Part shown: piece after piece, positions 37,354-50,200 of the stretch
How the letters are laid out: each line of letters begins with the position of its first letter
Position numbering within the stretch: position 1 is the first letter of the stretch
Position numbers and translations under genes: made by a program
Notes under the pieces: generated by a model
Seen by the model: the letters and a program-made list of their open reading frames with translations, nothing else
What the model was told of the DNA's origin: nothing
Databases searched by the model: none
Assembly (NCBI GenBank): GCA_000499405.2
Contig: HG738137.1
Coordinates: 7,130,001 to 7,194,000, forward strand
Length of the DNA stretch: 64,000 bases
Direction of reading: 5' to 3'
Source: Onchocerca volvulus
Taxonomy: Eukaryota > Nematoda > Chromadorea > Rhabditida > Onchocercidae

Positions 37354-40300
37354 GAAGTGTTTTAGCATCATTACATGAGGATGGATGGATGTACATCGAT
37401 CGATTTGTATAGCAAGAATTTCGAACACCGAACAGAATTTTCGGATTAACTAACTCTCACTAGCTACTCTTCTGTGAATATTTGCTTAAAGCGAGGTGAT
37501 GTGTTTGTTTTCATTTGTTTACGACAGATTTTGTCATTCCACTTAATGTTTGTCTAATAGATCGTAAATTTGATCAGTTTAATTCTTAAATTTTCCGACT
37601 GAAAAATGCTTTCTTAATGAAAAAGTAGATTTATGATTGCCAATGATTTGCTTATCTGGCCAAGAATTTTTTTCTTTATTATGGTGAATTCGGAAATCAA
37701 CAGATGATAGAATAATCGTAGAAACCATATGAATAATGAGGGCAAATGGAACGAGATGAATTCAGCGGTTAGAAAAAAGAATTTCTTTTCAATAAATGAT
37801 AAGGAAATTATCATCAGAATTCGATCTTTTCATGAAAGACCGGAAGTTTGCATTTCCATTATATTTGATGAAGGGTGAATGGAAAGTCAATCAATTTACT
37901 GCATTAATATATCAGAGAAAATTTTTGTAATTCTTTCAAAATGATTTTATCCCATAAATTATGTTGAAAAAATTGCCTAATTTGGCAGTTTGAAAAGATT
38001 AATTGTCAAGTTTACTGAAGTCAAGGGTAATTGAAGACGATAAATAGTTGTGAGAAACCAGGGAAAAGTAATAGTCACCAGAATTTTAACAATATGTTTG
38101 GCAGATTTGATGACAAACAAATTATTTCTTCAATTTAAATGCTTGAAATTCATAGCTTCGCATTTTCAACTTAAATTTTGATTGTAAACTTCTCAGAAGC
38201 TTTGAAAAAGGTGAAGATTCAAAACAGAAATATTCAAATCATCAGTAATCACTATGATATCAGCAGTAACCACTGTGATAAAAATTAATGTCTCTTTTTT
38301 ATTCGTAAATAATAACTTCATTTTTAGTTTTTATTCTTTCTCAAAATGCCAAAATGTTGCAAGTCTATGGACCAATGTGATTAGACAAACGACTGATATA
38401 GAAAATCATCAAAAAAATGGCGTTAATTTGGAAGAGTAATAAATATCGAAAATTGTAGAAATAAATTAATTGATAACAGCATGACTCCGATGGATTTAAA
38501 GACACTAAAGAATGGATTTAAAATTAAATTTCTATTGAAAATGAATCGCTAATCTGGATGAAATTTCGAATTTCATATTTAAACATTGCTACATTTTAAA
38601 AAATTGAATTTCGAGCAATTCTGTAATGGAGAAATGGAAGCCAACAGAGTACCATAAATTTGAAAGAGATTAAAATTAACATAAGCAGAACTTGACCTTA
38701 TTTTATATAATTTAAATTCAGTGCAAATGGACTACGGTATTCAATCTAATTCCTTTTGCATTTTAGTTCAAGTGAATTATTCATTTCAGAAAGAGACTGT
38801 CAATTGAATCAGATTAAAAATTCCTATCAACAGATTATGATTCCTATCGATTACTCGTTGTCTATTCCGATACCTGAGTAATAGGAGAGTTAATATTTTG
38901 TCAGGTAAACAATCTATGGAAGAATAGAACCTAAGCATAGAATAACTATATAAAAATATTTATATTACATCTTCAGAAATGTGTGTTTGAGCACCATCAA
39001 AAGAAATTTACGATGGCAATCATCAAACTGTCGATGTCCATCATAATTTAAAAAAAAAAAAGAAAAAAAAAACTTCCAAATGAATTTCGGAATTTCGGAG
39101 AATAAACAAAATACTCCAGAATACATTAAAATTTGCAAAAATACGTTATTTGAAAATTGTACATACAATTCGATAGAAACTCTATTGTTAAATCAACCAT
39201 CGATTAAATCAACGAGAAAAAGATTTTCTGCAATTCTCTCGTTTTCTGCCTCATTAATTCTCTCTTTTCGAAACATTTAAAATAAGACTTTCTAAATGAA
39301 TTTGAAAACATTTTGCAGTAAAATGTTTGTTGCTGTCTTGAAGAAATATACCAAATTTCCATTTATCATCGGAAAGAAATGATTGAAGAAAAGTAAAATC
39401 GAGAACTTTGTCTATCAATAATCTTTTAAAAATGTAAGCTTTTTCCAAACCTCAAAGAATAATTGCAAGCCCGTATTCAATTAAGATCAAAAATCATCGA
39501 GAGCAGATAAAATGCCTCTGAGCAATTTTAAATTATGATTTTAAAAATTCCTGCTTTAAACGAAGTAGAAATACTGGAATTATAAATTACAAAATATAAA
39601 TTTCCAACTTGAAATGAAATACAATGAAATATGAATATGTGATTATCAACGAAATTATCTTTCAACTTTTTTTTACACATCGAAATGACATTTCTATATG
39701 ATTAATCCATATGAAGTAGTTCAAATTTCTAAAGAAATTCAAGGCTTTTATCATCAATAATTGAAATTTAAACCGAGACATTCGTCACTCAAACCTATTC
39801 GTCCATTCCACACAAAAAGGTTCGTTAAATGCTTTATCTTCAAAGTTTTTAGAATTAGTGAATAAATTCTCAAATTTAGGATTTACTCTTTTAAAGAGAT
39901 TGACATAAGAATAAATCTTTTAATATCTGAACGATCACAAAATCTATTATCCATAATGAATAAGAAAATTTGAAAGCAAATAAAATTCGAATAAATTATT
40001 AAATCGTAAAGAAATATATAAAAATACTTCCCCGAAAATTAATAACGATAGTAATTAGGAAATAATTTTTGTGACCGAATATTCCGCAGCAATGGTTGTG
40101 AGATATTGATGGAAATGGAAAAAAAAAGAAGATTAAACGAATTCAAGCGATTAAACTCAAAAAAAGGAAATCAATTAAAATAGTTGATTACGAAGATAGA
40201 TTGATGATGTATCGAGATACGTGTCAAGTATTGACGTATAATGTTCACGTGGAAATCGTTTATACGTAAATAGATGATCTTGGTAGAATGCATGCGTCTT

Positions 40301-40559
40301 GTTGATGTGTAATACCGTGAAGTTTATATTATTAATTAAAAGTACTGGAAATCTATGCGGATCACGTCACGCTGTACTTTCTTGTTGAATTCTACGTTTT
40401 TCTTCACTTCTTTCACGATTCTTTCACGTTTGCACGCATTTCGATAACGCCTTGTTCCGCCTCATTAATATCGTGCCAATACTATTTCATTATTTTTTGC
40501 ATGCAACGAAAATGTAGTGGGCTGCTAAGTAATTGATGGTTGGGACATCGAGTTGGATA

Positions 40560-40645
40560 ATACTGGTGAAAGGTTTGAGATATACCGGTGAGCGGGTGAG
40601 GTAAATACTGGTGGATAGTTTGAGAAATACTGATGATCGGAGTGC
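40560..40645. repeat. Degenerate 22-23 bp tandem repeat
   Basis: ATACTGGTGA-like starts at 40560, 40582, 40605 and 40627. G-rich, about 0.55 kb upstream of daxx. Confidence 0.7.
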
Positions 40646-41182
40646 AGGTACGGGGTGGGTTGTATTGGTGAAAGTGGTCAGGACAAAGTTCTGCGTTGGG
40701 ATGACTTATACTTTAATTCAACGTTCAATGTGGATTATATGTGTTATAATTGTACTTTGTATGATAGGTATGAAACTATTTATTCTCTTCTTTTATAAGA
40801 TCATGTCGCTATGACTTGTGGAGAAAGAATATTTGTCTTTAAAGATTAATTTACTAATTGCTTTTAGACAGACAACGGATTCTTCAAAATATGTCTCGAA
40901 TCTTCACAAACTTTTGGTGGATTAAGCCTTTCTTAGAATCTTTGCTTATTCTCCAGTTTATAGTTACTCTCTTTCGATATTTACAGCTTGTCTTCATGAT
41001 ATTCTTTCCTTTTTTTAAATATAATCCGGTGGAAGTTTGATAAGAGAAGAATAGTAAGTTATCATTAATCTATATGGAATCTTTTTTGAAGCGGCATATC
41101 ATCGTGAATTTTTGATTAATTCGCATGATATTTACTGTCATTTTTGTTGTCTATTCGAATATTGTAGATTTTGAAAGAGAAT

Positions 41183-41296
41183 ATGGAAAAAGCGATCGAT
41201 CCGGTCGGACCTAACGAGCCATCTATCAGGAAGATAAATAAAAAAGCGCTTAAAAAGAAAATTTCCAAAATTGATAAACTGGTTAAGCTGTACAAG
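41183..41296 (+). CDS. daxx: daxx exon 1
   Basis: Thirty-eight codons from ATG 41183, basic helix KKALKKKISKIDKLVKLYK, donor AAG|GTATGT, phase 0. An acceptor-like TTGTAG ends at 41167. Confidence 0.85.
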
Positions 41297-44184
41297 GTAT
41301 GTTACTATAAGATTATGATAACATCAAGCTTGTGATTATGATTATTATCAGACTTTTTATTTCTTCTTTGATCATTTCTCAGGAAACTACGAACACTGCT
41401 TTTGTCTGTCCTATTCGATTATTTTAAAATGTATTTGTTCTCTGATAGCGAGCAGTTGAAGTCTAAGAAGATCAAATTTCTGAAACTTTTAAAGGACTAA
41501 GAAGATAGCATTCATTTTCTAGGCGAAATGAGATGTAAATAGTTTAATTAACATATGGGTTAATGAAATGACTTATTGACTAGCAATGTATTTTTTCTTC
41601 AAAAAATGCGCTGTGTGCTTTTTTGTTTATGTCTAAAAATAGAAATTTATTTCTTAACTTTTCACCTATAATAGTAATTATTTCCTCTTATATCTGATAT
41701 GTTATACTTGAGATTTGATAATGATCTTGTAGCAATTGAGGGAGGCAATAACGAAACTGGAGAATCGAGAAGTTTCATTTGGTGAAGATTATAATGAAGA
41801 ATTTGAAGAAGCTTGTAACAGACGTCTACTGAAACTTATGCAAAGGCGTTTACAAATTCACAATTATTTAGTTCGGAAACAGGTTTTTGTTAGCGACACA
41901 GGCGAAACCATGTGAGTCTTCCTTTGCTTATCTTTATATTTTTATTAAAATTGACTTGAGTCTTACTGAAACCATTTCCGAACGATTAAATGCAAATAAT
42001 GAAATTTGACAATTATTTACTAGATAAAATATTTCATTTATATCTACGAAAACCATTTCTGACAATTTTTTATATTGTATGTTGTGAAGTAGTTGTTAAT
42101 TTCTAATTTCTTAAATTTAAAAAACTCCATGAATTTCTGTTTGTGCAGTATAATATTTATGTCGTTTTGAAAAAAATTCTTTTGTAGTCTTCCTGATACA
42201 AAACCTAAGCTGATAATAACTTCGACGGGTGTTGAAGACTTGAACATGCTTTTAACTGAATATGTCAATCAAGAAACTGACTCTGATGTTTTGGGATGTA
42301 AAATACGAATGCCTTACAAGTAAGTTAATATGAAATCTTTGTTTCTGAAGCAGTTATTTTTTGGAGAACATATATATGTAATTTGTTCTATTTTAATTCA
42401 TTTCAAATTCTAAGGCATGTTACTGTAAACGACGTGAAGATGATGATAGACAAATTAAAAGAAACGAATAATACGCAGCTTTTTGGAGATGATCCTTTGG
42501 AATTCGGTAAGTATTCGGAATTATCACAATCAAAAACAATAAGGGATTTGTTGATTTATTGTAAATTTGAAATCATGATTTTGTTGTTTTGCAGCCACTC
42601 ATTTCTAGATCAGTTGGTACAGAATATTGCATGCGAGGTAAATAAATTGGTGAAGCGATTCATCGAAGATAACCACAGAATGGGTCTCGCTGATTGGGCG
42701 ATTTCAGGTATAAATAAAAGTTTAATTTAGCTTCACACTCGCTCCAGTACTTTTTCACAAGCCCATCTATATTGTATAGCCTGCAAAATTAAGATAACAT
42801 TTGAATTTACTCTTTGTTAGATTTTACTGTTGCTGTCTTTTTTAGATCAAGCAAATAATGAAAGCGTAAATTTCCCATCTACGTCAGCTTATATAGGTCC
42901 TGTGGAAGGCAAAGAAGAACAGTTGTTGAGTGTTCCAACGTGGGATATTGCTAATATGGTAATTTTTTCAGAAGTTAATAAATACATTGAAAAGTTGGTG
43001 GTCAGTGTTGTGTTATGTATATGATGTAGAAAATATTTCTAATTAAATAATTGAATCTACCTTTTCGGCATTATTTGAACTTAAAACACTAGTCTTCCTG
43101 TTATGTTTTATTATGTTTTAATTATTATTTTCCACTAAAAAAATTTTTTTTTGATGGATGTTCTGCAAAGAAGTCGTAATTTGAAAATGAAACAGCTATA
43201 ATTCAAATATTAACCAGTAATTTGTAAAGATTATTATGCACATGATTTCAGTAATCGAAATAAAATTGATGTTTTGCAGGAATTGCATGAGGCATGTGGT
43301 CGAGGTGAATTGGACTGTCTGGAACCAGAAAACAATGGTGATATCGATGATACCGAAATGCCACCCACTGCTGGTGAAGAGGAAGAAGATGGAGAGGAAG
43401 GCGAGAGTGATACTCAGTGCAGTATAGGCACTGAAGTATGAATGTTTTTGTTTACATTCTATTTAATTAATGCATTAAACCCAGGAAATATTAGTGTTTG
43501 TGCATAATCTAAATCCATTTATTCCCAATTTTGTTTTCATATTTGTATAGATTGTTTATTGCATTTGGCAGGACTGCTGGTTTTTGAGGCTTTGTATTGT
43601 GTGGAGTGATTCAAGCGATTTGTTACTTGAGACAAGATTTTGCAGTTTTAAAGTCTTTTTTATTACTGTAGTGGAAAAAAACGGGCGATGAATTTGATGA
43701 AACCGTAAATAAAATCATTGCTTTAATCGCAGCAACGATAAGGATTCATCATTCTTTGTAACTTAGTTCAACTTATAGCCTTCAGAAATTTTTTTTTTAT
43801 TTTTTAATTTTATCTCCAAACATTTTTTTTAATTTTGTCTCCAAATATTCCTAATATTTAATATTTTTTTAATTTTACTTTCAAATATTCGTTATTTTAT
43901 AGGCTAATGGAGAGAGAGAAAATAAAAATATCGAGTCTGATGACAGTTGTTGTATTGTCGAGGAACGGATACATGAATGGTGCCAGGAAAGCGATGATAG
44001 CGATTGTTGCATAATCGAAGAAGACGAAACCTCAGAAGAAGAAAGTATTAGCGAAGATATGGAAAATATAGAAGGACATCCTATGACTGATGAAAAAAAC
44101 CTCTCGAAAAATATGGAGAAGAATACGGAATTGAATGGAAAAGTAGTGAATGATGATGATGATTGCTGCATTATCGAAGACTGA
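41183..44184 (+). CDS. daxx: DAXX-like histone H3.3 chaperone
   Basis: DAXX binds H3.3-H4 and, with ATRX, deposits them on heterochromatin. Nine exons, 399 residues, all phases consistent. Residues about 28-245 resemble the DAXX histone-binding domain: a helix (KKKISKIDKLVKLYKQLREA), LENREVSFGEDYNEEF, then NRRLLKLMQRRLQIHNYLVR, followed by VNDVKMMIDKLKETNNTQL and IEDNHRMGLADWAIS. Residues 244-399 are acidic, with three CC-I-(V/I)-E motifs at about 321-326, 340-345 and 393-399. It is much shorter than the roughly 740-residue human protein: the N-terminal helical bundle is not visible, and TAG stands in frame immediately before the ATG. A 15-nt leader follows a TTGTAG acceptor, which suggests SL trans-splicing. 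The family call rests on remembered domain shape, not a search. Confidence 0.82.
41733..41911 (+). CDS. daxx: daxx exon 2
   Basis: Fifty-nine codons plus two bases: QLREAITKLENREVSFGE then NRRLLKLMQRRLQIHNYLVR; the core DAXX histone-binding helices. Donor CCAT|GTGAGT. Confidence 0.88.
42188..42319 (+). CDS. daxx: daxx exon 3
   Basis: Acceptor TTTTGTAG. Residues LPDTKPKLIITSTGVEDLN then MLLTEYVNQETDSDVLGCK. Donor CAA|GTAAGT, phase 2. Confidence 0.85.
42415..42506 (+). CDS. daxx: daxx exon 4
   Basis: Encodes HVTVNDVKMMIDKLKETNNT then QLFGDDPLEF, matching the 'proceed along the helix, then DDP' part of the DAXX fold. Donor TTCG|GTAAGT, phase 1. Confidence 0.85.
42609..42707 (+). CDS. daxx: daxx exon 5
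   Basis: QLVQNIACEVNKLVKRFIED then NHRMGLADWAIS. I use acceptor TTTCTAG at 42608 because the earlier TTGCAG (ends 42594) would run into a TAG after four codons. Donor TCAG|GTATAA, phase 1. Confidence 0.85.
42846..42958 (+). CDS. daxx: daxx exon 6
   Basis: QANNESVNFPSTSAYIGPVE then EQLLSVPTWDIANM, the end of the histone-binding domain. Acceptor TTTTTAG, donor ATG|GTAATT. Confidence 0.85.
43280..43435 (+). CDS. daxx: daxx exon 7
   Basis: Fifty-two codons: ELHEACGRGELDCLEPEN then an acidic stretch (TAGEEEEDGEEGESDT). Donor GAA|GTATGA, phase 0. Confidence 0.82.
43672..43704 (+). CDS. daxx: daxx optional micro-exon 8
   Basis: Thirty-three bases (WKKTGDEFDET) between ACTGTAG and ACC|GTAAAT, phase 0 at both ends, so it can be included or skipped without changing frame. 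Exists only by splice-site logic. Confidence 0.45.
43903..44184 (+). CDS. daxx: daxx last coding exon with three SIM-like motifs
   Basis: Acceptor TTTTATAG; 93 codons then TGA at 44182-44184. Very acidic. Repeated motif: DDSCCIVEE, DSDCCIIEED and DDDDCCIIED at the extreme C-terminus. An acidic-flanked hydrophobic core is the form of SUMO-interacting motifs, which human DAXX also carries at both ends. Confidence 0.85.
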   Translation, partial: ANGERENKNIESDDSCCIVEERIHEWCQESDDSDCCIIEEDETSEEESISEDMENIEGHPMTDEKNLSKNMEKNTELNGKVVNDDDDCCIIED

Positions 44185-44834
44185 TAGGATTCAAACTTTG
44201 GCACTTGTTTCATTATCTAATGTATCATGTTATGAAAGTAGTATTCAGCAAGTTCTCAGAAAATTTTTAACAATTTCATTAGACATCCCGGTTTTCTTTG
44301 TTTTGAAAGTTCATTTTGCAAATATGCTGATCTGCTTCTGAGCAAAATTCTATAGTGATCAGTTTGATGATTGATTACTCTTTTTTATTACAGTTCCGAT
44401 TGGTAGCATGCTAACGAGCATTTTGTGCGAAAATCTTCACCATTATTTATAATTTATTTATATTTTGATATTGTTATAGCCTCCTAGATTTCTCTGAAGT
44501 GGATAACTTTTGTCCGGATTGACAGTGTCTCATGTCAAGTAATCTTATTCTAACGCAGCAAAAAAAAAAAAACAGTTCCGTCAATTTTTATTAAATTTAA
44601 GCAGATCAGTTATTTGGATTAAATTTGTGTTAATTGTTAATTATTTTATAACATGTTTGTTTGTATATGTTCGGATTTAAAAAGCAAAATATCTGAAATC
44701 ATTTCATCATTCTGTGATGTTCACTTGAAATTAGCACTTTGGTCGGAATTTTTCGTTGCTTATCAGCAATGCCTGAACAGAAATATATCTTATAAACAGT
44801 ACAATGCACGTAATGCTTTGTAAAAAGAATTTGT

Positions 44835-44840
44835 AATAAA
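44835..44840 (+). terminator. Polyadenylation signal AATAAA for daxx
   Basis: First canonical AATAAA that fits a roughly 650-nt 3' UTR after the TGA at 44184. Confidence 0.5.
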
Positions 44841-47100
44841 ATACTGATTATTGACGAGATTGATTACCATGCATTCACTTTGAGATTCCTGTTTTACAAA
44901 ATCTCATTAAATGTTTAGTTTTTTTTTTTATTTTTTTTTTTTATTTCGGGTTTATTGCAAGCGTTGATTCAAAATATTTTGATTTAAATGGCACCAAAAA
45001 TAGAATTAGCATTGTTGATCCATTGTGAATTCGTCAAACAAATTGTTGAAGAAAAGCGATTCTTTTTTTTTAATAATCATTTTTTTATGGGATAAGTAAA
45101 CATTGTTGACACATCGACGATTAAAATACACAATTCAGTGGAGGAAATGGCAAAAGAGGATGACAAGAGATGATATAATGTGAAGGAAGAAAACAAGACC
45201 GTTGTTCAACGATCCATTACTTCTTCAACTTCTCTTGCAGTTTTTTATTTTTTATTTTTTGACCAAGAAATACTTTAAATTCATCCCTCCTTGAAGCTGG
45301 AATGATTTGATCTATTCCAGCTTGTTTCACTATATACTGAGAAATAAATAATGCATGGCTTAAGAGAATTCCATTGGAAGCATTTGTGTGGTATAATTAA
45401 ATTGAAAGTAAGAAATCGATAGAGAGAAAATGGATATGCTGGAAAAGGACCGAAATAGTAACGATTTAAATGAGATTTGTTGATTAATTGAAATTCCAAA
45501 TTTCATCTCAATTTTATTGGAGAGTTAAGCTTGTGGAGCACGAGAACGATATCAGATTGGACTATGTTACATAATGAATTTGCTTAATAAAAGTATTTGT
45601 TTTCACAATTGAATAATTTTATAAAAATTTGATAATTTCTTTGGGCAGTCTATGCAAACCCACCATCAATTCATAGTATTTTCTGCAAAATTACGAGCGT
45701 CTAATTCATTAATTAATGCCATTAAATTCTAATTAGCTTAACATCTGTTTCGGACTGTAAATTGTTGTGTATCAATTAATTCTGTTCAGTTTTGGAAAAT
45801 TAGAAAATATATTCATTTCATACATATTATTTTCTGGAAAAGTTCAGCGTGCAAGAATTGGCCATAAATAGTGATTGATCTTTTGAATATCATTAAATAT
45901 ATCGAATGTTTCGACATACTTGACGAGTGTCATTAACGATCTCGAACGTCTTAATGAGCAGTTTGTTCTCGAGCTCCATATGCTTCGAAGAAGCAGTAAA
46001 AGATTTTTCTTCTCTTTCATCTTCAACAAATAATATTTTTTGTAGAAAAATGAATTTTTCACAGTTTGAGTAAATTCAGCTTGAATGAGTTTAAATTTTT
46101 TAAAAATTCAGTAGAATGGTATCGAATTTTGAGTCATTTTCGACGATATTATTCAAATTGAGATTACCATTTAGTAGCTAACAGGAAAGTTTTGTACGAT
46201 AAATCAGCATTAATGGATAGATTTCATTTGAAATCCAATCTTTTAAGCTTCAGTGCTTCAGATTGCAGATGTTTTATAGCAAAGCAGACCATAACATTAA
46301 TTACCGAAAGAGGAGACATAAGGTAGAGCAGCTGTTTCCTGTAATTTATCGCAGATGCAAAGTTACCCTTTTTTCTCGAATCACTTACATGTTAGTGAAT
46401 CATTGATCTGAATCGATTTATCGAGAAGAAAGTTTATTTTAATTCTCACCTTTCCCGTACATTTTTAGGGAAATATTCGAAATTTACTGAATTGTTTTGC
46501 TGAAAAATTGAAGCGTATGATCATATCACTTGATCCCTTCATGATTATTTCGTTTTTTAAAGTTCTCTTTTGGTAGAAACAGTGCGTAATTGAGCAGTGA
46601 CCTGAGATCCTTCAGAGATTGCTTTCATCAGAAATGATGATAATTTTTGAATCATTGATTTGCTGCTTTTGGGTGTTCTAATTCAGAAATTGTAGAATTT
46701 ATTTAAAAAAAAAAAGAAAAAGAAAAAAATAATGAAAATGCATTTCTTTGATTGAAGAAAGACATTTCCTTTTCTTCCATGAATAATACGCCTTTCTTTT
46801 TAATTATAGGGCTAGATGAAATGAATGTGACATTATCGTACTTTCTCTTAATTATTTCATTTCATTTAACCAATCATCTGTACTATCTATCTATCCGTTA
46901 AAACAATATCTTTTCTTTCAAATTTATCTCTTTATGGTACCTCATTGATTTGCTTAGATTTCCTGTAATATTTACCGTTTGTTTATATGATATTAACTAT
47001 ACTGTAATGATAATAGTATTTGTAATCATTTCCACCTCTCTCGTACAATGTCCTATTGCGATTATATGGAATCGGCGCAGTAATTGAGTCCTGTGATTTA

Positions 47101-47238
47101 AGTATTCAATTTTTTAAAAATTCCAGATTTTGGCATTCACTTTTTCAAAATTGCAAATTTCAGCATTCAATTTTCCAAAATTCTAAATTTCAGTACTCAA
47201 TTTTTCAAAATTCCAGAATTCAGGGTTCAATTTTCAAC
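47101..47238. repeat. 30-bp tandem repeat, about 4.6 copies
   Basis: Units start at 47101, 47131, 47161, 47191 and 47221, each with ATTCAATTTTTCAAAATTC-like text. The period of 30 keeps all frames open, so the apparent ORF (FQNSKFQ repeats) is a by-product. Confidence 0.9.
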
Positions 47239-50200
47239 AAAATTTTGTGACTGACAAATCTTTTATTCTTATATTTCAGTGATAATAATCCAGGATAATA
47301 AAATGAAGTAAATGAATGAATATTATTCTTGCATTAAATTATTCAAACAAACTACTCTTTGTTTTGCGGGCATTTTTCAATTAATATTTATTTAAATATC
47401 GTTGACTTGGACGGCAAGATCAAAGGGAAGAATTATTGAAGAAGAAATGAAAAGAGGATTGAATAAATCTTTCACTGACATTATCGGAATTGAAGGGCAA
47501 AAAAACCTAGGAAAATAGTATGATTTTTGGAGAAATTCGAGAAAGAAATGATAGGAAATTGCTGAATTTCTTGTGTGAGATTGTAATCGCAAAAATTCTC
47601 CAAATGGCAAGCAAGTATTTGAGTTTTGAACTGGCACCTGCTTGATGTATTTGACCCGAAGAGTAGACAAAGCAAGAGGCTAATTAATCATTAGGATGGG
47701 TAATTGACCCTGCTCTTTGACCTCCTTAACCCAACAAATCCTTTAAAAAAGCTCGCCAAGTTCAATTAACTCATGTCAAATGAGGCTCTCCTATATGGCG
47801 ATGTGGCCACAGTTCAAGAAATGTCAATTTACATTACCGTGGAAATTGATTTTTGACGAAATTCAAAAAAAAAAAAAAGAATTAAAATAAATGTCTTAAT
47901 TTAATTTGCATATTATAAAAAATTTTGCGTATAGTTGAAGTTTTACTTCCTAACCCCTAATCTTTCTAATTTCTTAAAACATATTATTCACATATCGCTC
48001 GCTCTTGAATGATACTTATTGGGAATAATTTAATTCATAATAATTTCGGGGAAGATTTGAGTAAATCAGAAGATGTGAAATGTTTTATTTGTGAAGATTG
48101 ATTTAAATAAATCAATTTTCACAAATACATATTTTGAAGCAAAACAAATCTCATCCTTAATGAAATGAATTTCTTAGAAAAAAGCATTTCGGGTTTCCAT
48201 ATGATATGATTTGATCTACATTTTGAGTTCAATTTGATGAACATTTGTTGATTGTCACATTATATATATATATGTTTCTTATTTAATTAGGACTATTTAA
48301 TTAGTGCTTCCATAATTAATGCCATTTGCATTTCAACATTCAAAATTCACTCATAATTCCAAACTTCCCAAAAAAAAAGAATCCTCCGATTTAATTGTTT
48401 CTAGACATATGTCATGTCATCTTATTTGCAGTTATTTGGTTAATGATTATAGCTATCATTTATGTAGATAACGATGATTTTTAGTTTTATCCAAAAAAAA
48501 AGTGAAATATGAAGATGTTCAAAGCAATAAAATACACTGAAAAAAATATTTCTGATTATCAAAGATAACCAGAAATATTCTAATCTACAGCTTTTTTAGA
48601 AAAACTTTGCTCGTTTTTCCAATTTTTTCGCTTCCTTCATTTTTATGCAACATTTTATGGTAACTAAATATTTGGCCATAATCTAAATACTACTCTTTTT
48701 TTTTTCTTTTTTTCAATATATTTTTATTGAAATTCGAAATGTAACAAAATATCGCAATTACGAATCGTCTAAGAAAAGTTTTTAATTTTTTTCTTCATGT
48801 CTCTATATTTTTGTCATTTTTAAGAAGACTTAAAGATGTTTAATGACCTTCTTAGAAATTCAAAACTTTATCACATATCTATCGAGGAATTAAGAATGAA
48901 TCCTGGTAGTCGAAAATATTTGTAAATCTTATAAGTGATTAAAAGGTGAGGAACGATAATCTCCTTTTGCTTCATTTGTTAAATTTCTTTTTTTTGCTAT
49001 GAATGTCATTTCGAAAGATCTTGTAATGAACTGGAAGATTTAGGTTCGATTCAGGCGTTAAATGATATTATGGTGACTGGGTAGTGAGATAAGAATTGGT
49101 AGATCCCGCTTGGAAATTATAATTTATGGGAATTGAGGATCGCGGTATCGAAGAAGATTAATGTCATTTATGGCCTAGTGTTCCTTGGCTAAGAATGAAG
49201 AATTGTTGGGAATGGAACGAAGCATATAATATCATTCTTCGTTCCTCTCAATGTCACCAGCAATTTTCTTCAGCATTTTTGGATCATTCTTTGAAATGGT
49301 CGCATATTTCATTTCATCTTTCTGGCTGATCTTATCCGACATCACATTTACTCCGAGATCATAGATTCAACAAAATAATGCCAAAACTATTCTTGCGGAA
49401 ATTCAAATTTTCGAATAGAACGGAAAATTTAATGAATTCTTAAATTCAAGAGTTTTCATTGCAAATCAATTAAATAAAGAATGAAAAACACTCTATAAAA
49501 TAAGATAGTTTATCATTTTTTTTTTTTTTTGAAGAGACCAAACAAATAGACTATAAAATTGAATTTATTAAAAATTTTTAAGGGAAACAGAAGAAAATAT
49601 TGGAAAAGGAAATTGATCAAAAATATCTATTTTTTCTTTCTAAATTGCACAAATATAAATTATAAAAGGCTTCGCGTTTTTCTGACGATTTCTAGAATGA
49701 ATATAAGTGTCTTTTAAAATTATGTTTGAATTTTGAAGTTGCAAATAGTCCTTTATACTTCATCGACTAAAATTTGTAAAAATATGCAATTTAATTATCA
49801 TTATTTTTTAGTTGATAATTAATTTTCTTTGCTTATTAATTGATAATATTCATGTTAACACTCACGGAATCGAAATTATGATTTCATTAGTTGATAATAC
49901 TCATAGTTTGGAAAAAATCTGTGATTGTTTTAATTTCTGACCGTTATTATAGCATTACCTGCATGATCTACTAAAAAATGACATATTTTGAAATACTGGA
50001 TACAAATTATTTCACGCATTTCGGACATCATTTTAAATCCTTTCCAGGTTTTATTACAATTTTCTTACGATCAATTACAGACTGAGAACTATTTAATTTA
50101 CAATAATGACAATATATTCAAGCAAAATATCGCTAAAAGTCGAAAAATTATATTATTTCATCTGTTTACCGTAACTTGGAAAGTATTCTTTCTTTTTCTT

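Larger units (their letters stand above)
33488..41182. other. Intergenic region between divergent vab-10 (distal) and daxx
   Basis: 7.7 kb shared upstream region of two genes pointing away from each other. A purine-rich block at about 35400-35540, tandem repeats at 36194, 37210 and 40560, and no supported exon. ORFs here are short and lack codon or family signal. Confidence 0.7.

Noticed and set aside
37072..37428. 118-codon minus-strand ORF with repeated GLYDIFCP text
   Set aside because: Produced by the 72-bp duplication, a multiple of three; no splice context or family signal.
40611..40814. Plus-strand ORF upstream of daxx as a possible N-terminal exon
   Set aside because: Hydrophobic end unlike a DAXX helical bundle, and the daxx start has an in-frame stop at its own acceptor.
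42595..42608. Earlier acceptor for daxx exon 5
   Set aside because: TTGCAG ending at 42594 leads to an in-frame TAG; the TTTCTAG at 42608 keeps the frame.
43881..44213. Ser-rich minus-strand ORF
   Set aside because: Antisense of the acidic last exon of daxx; GAA/GAT codons read backwards as TTC/ATC and Ser.
49043..49052. tRNA B-box-like GGTTCGATTC
   Set aside because: No A box or acceptor stem at the right distance on either side.
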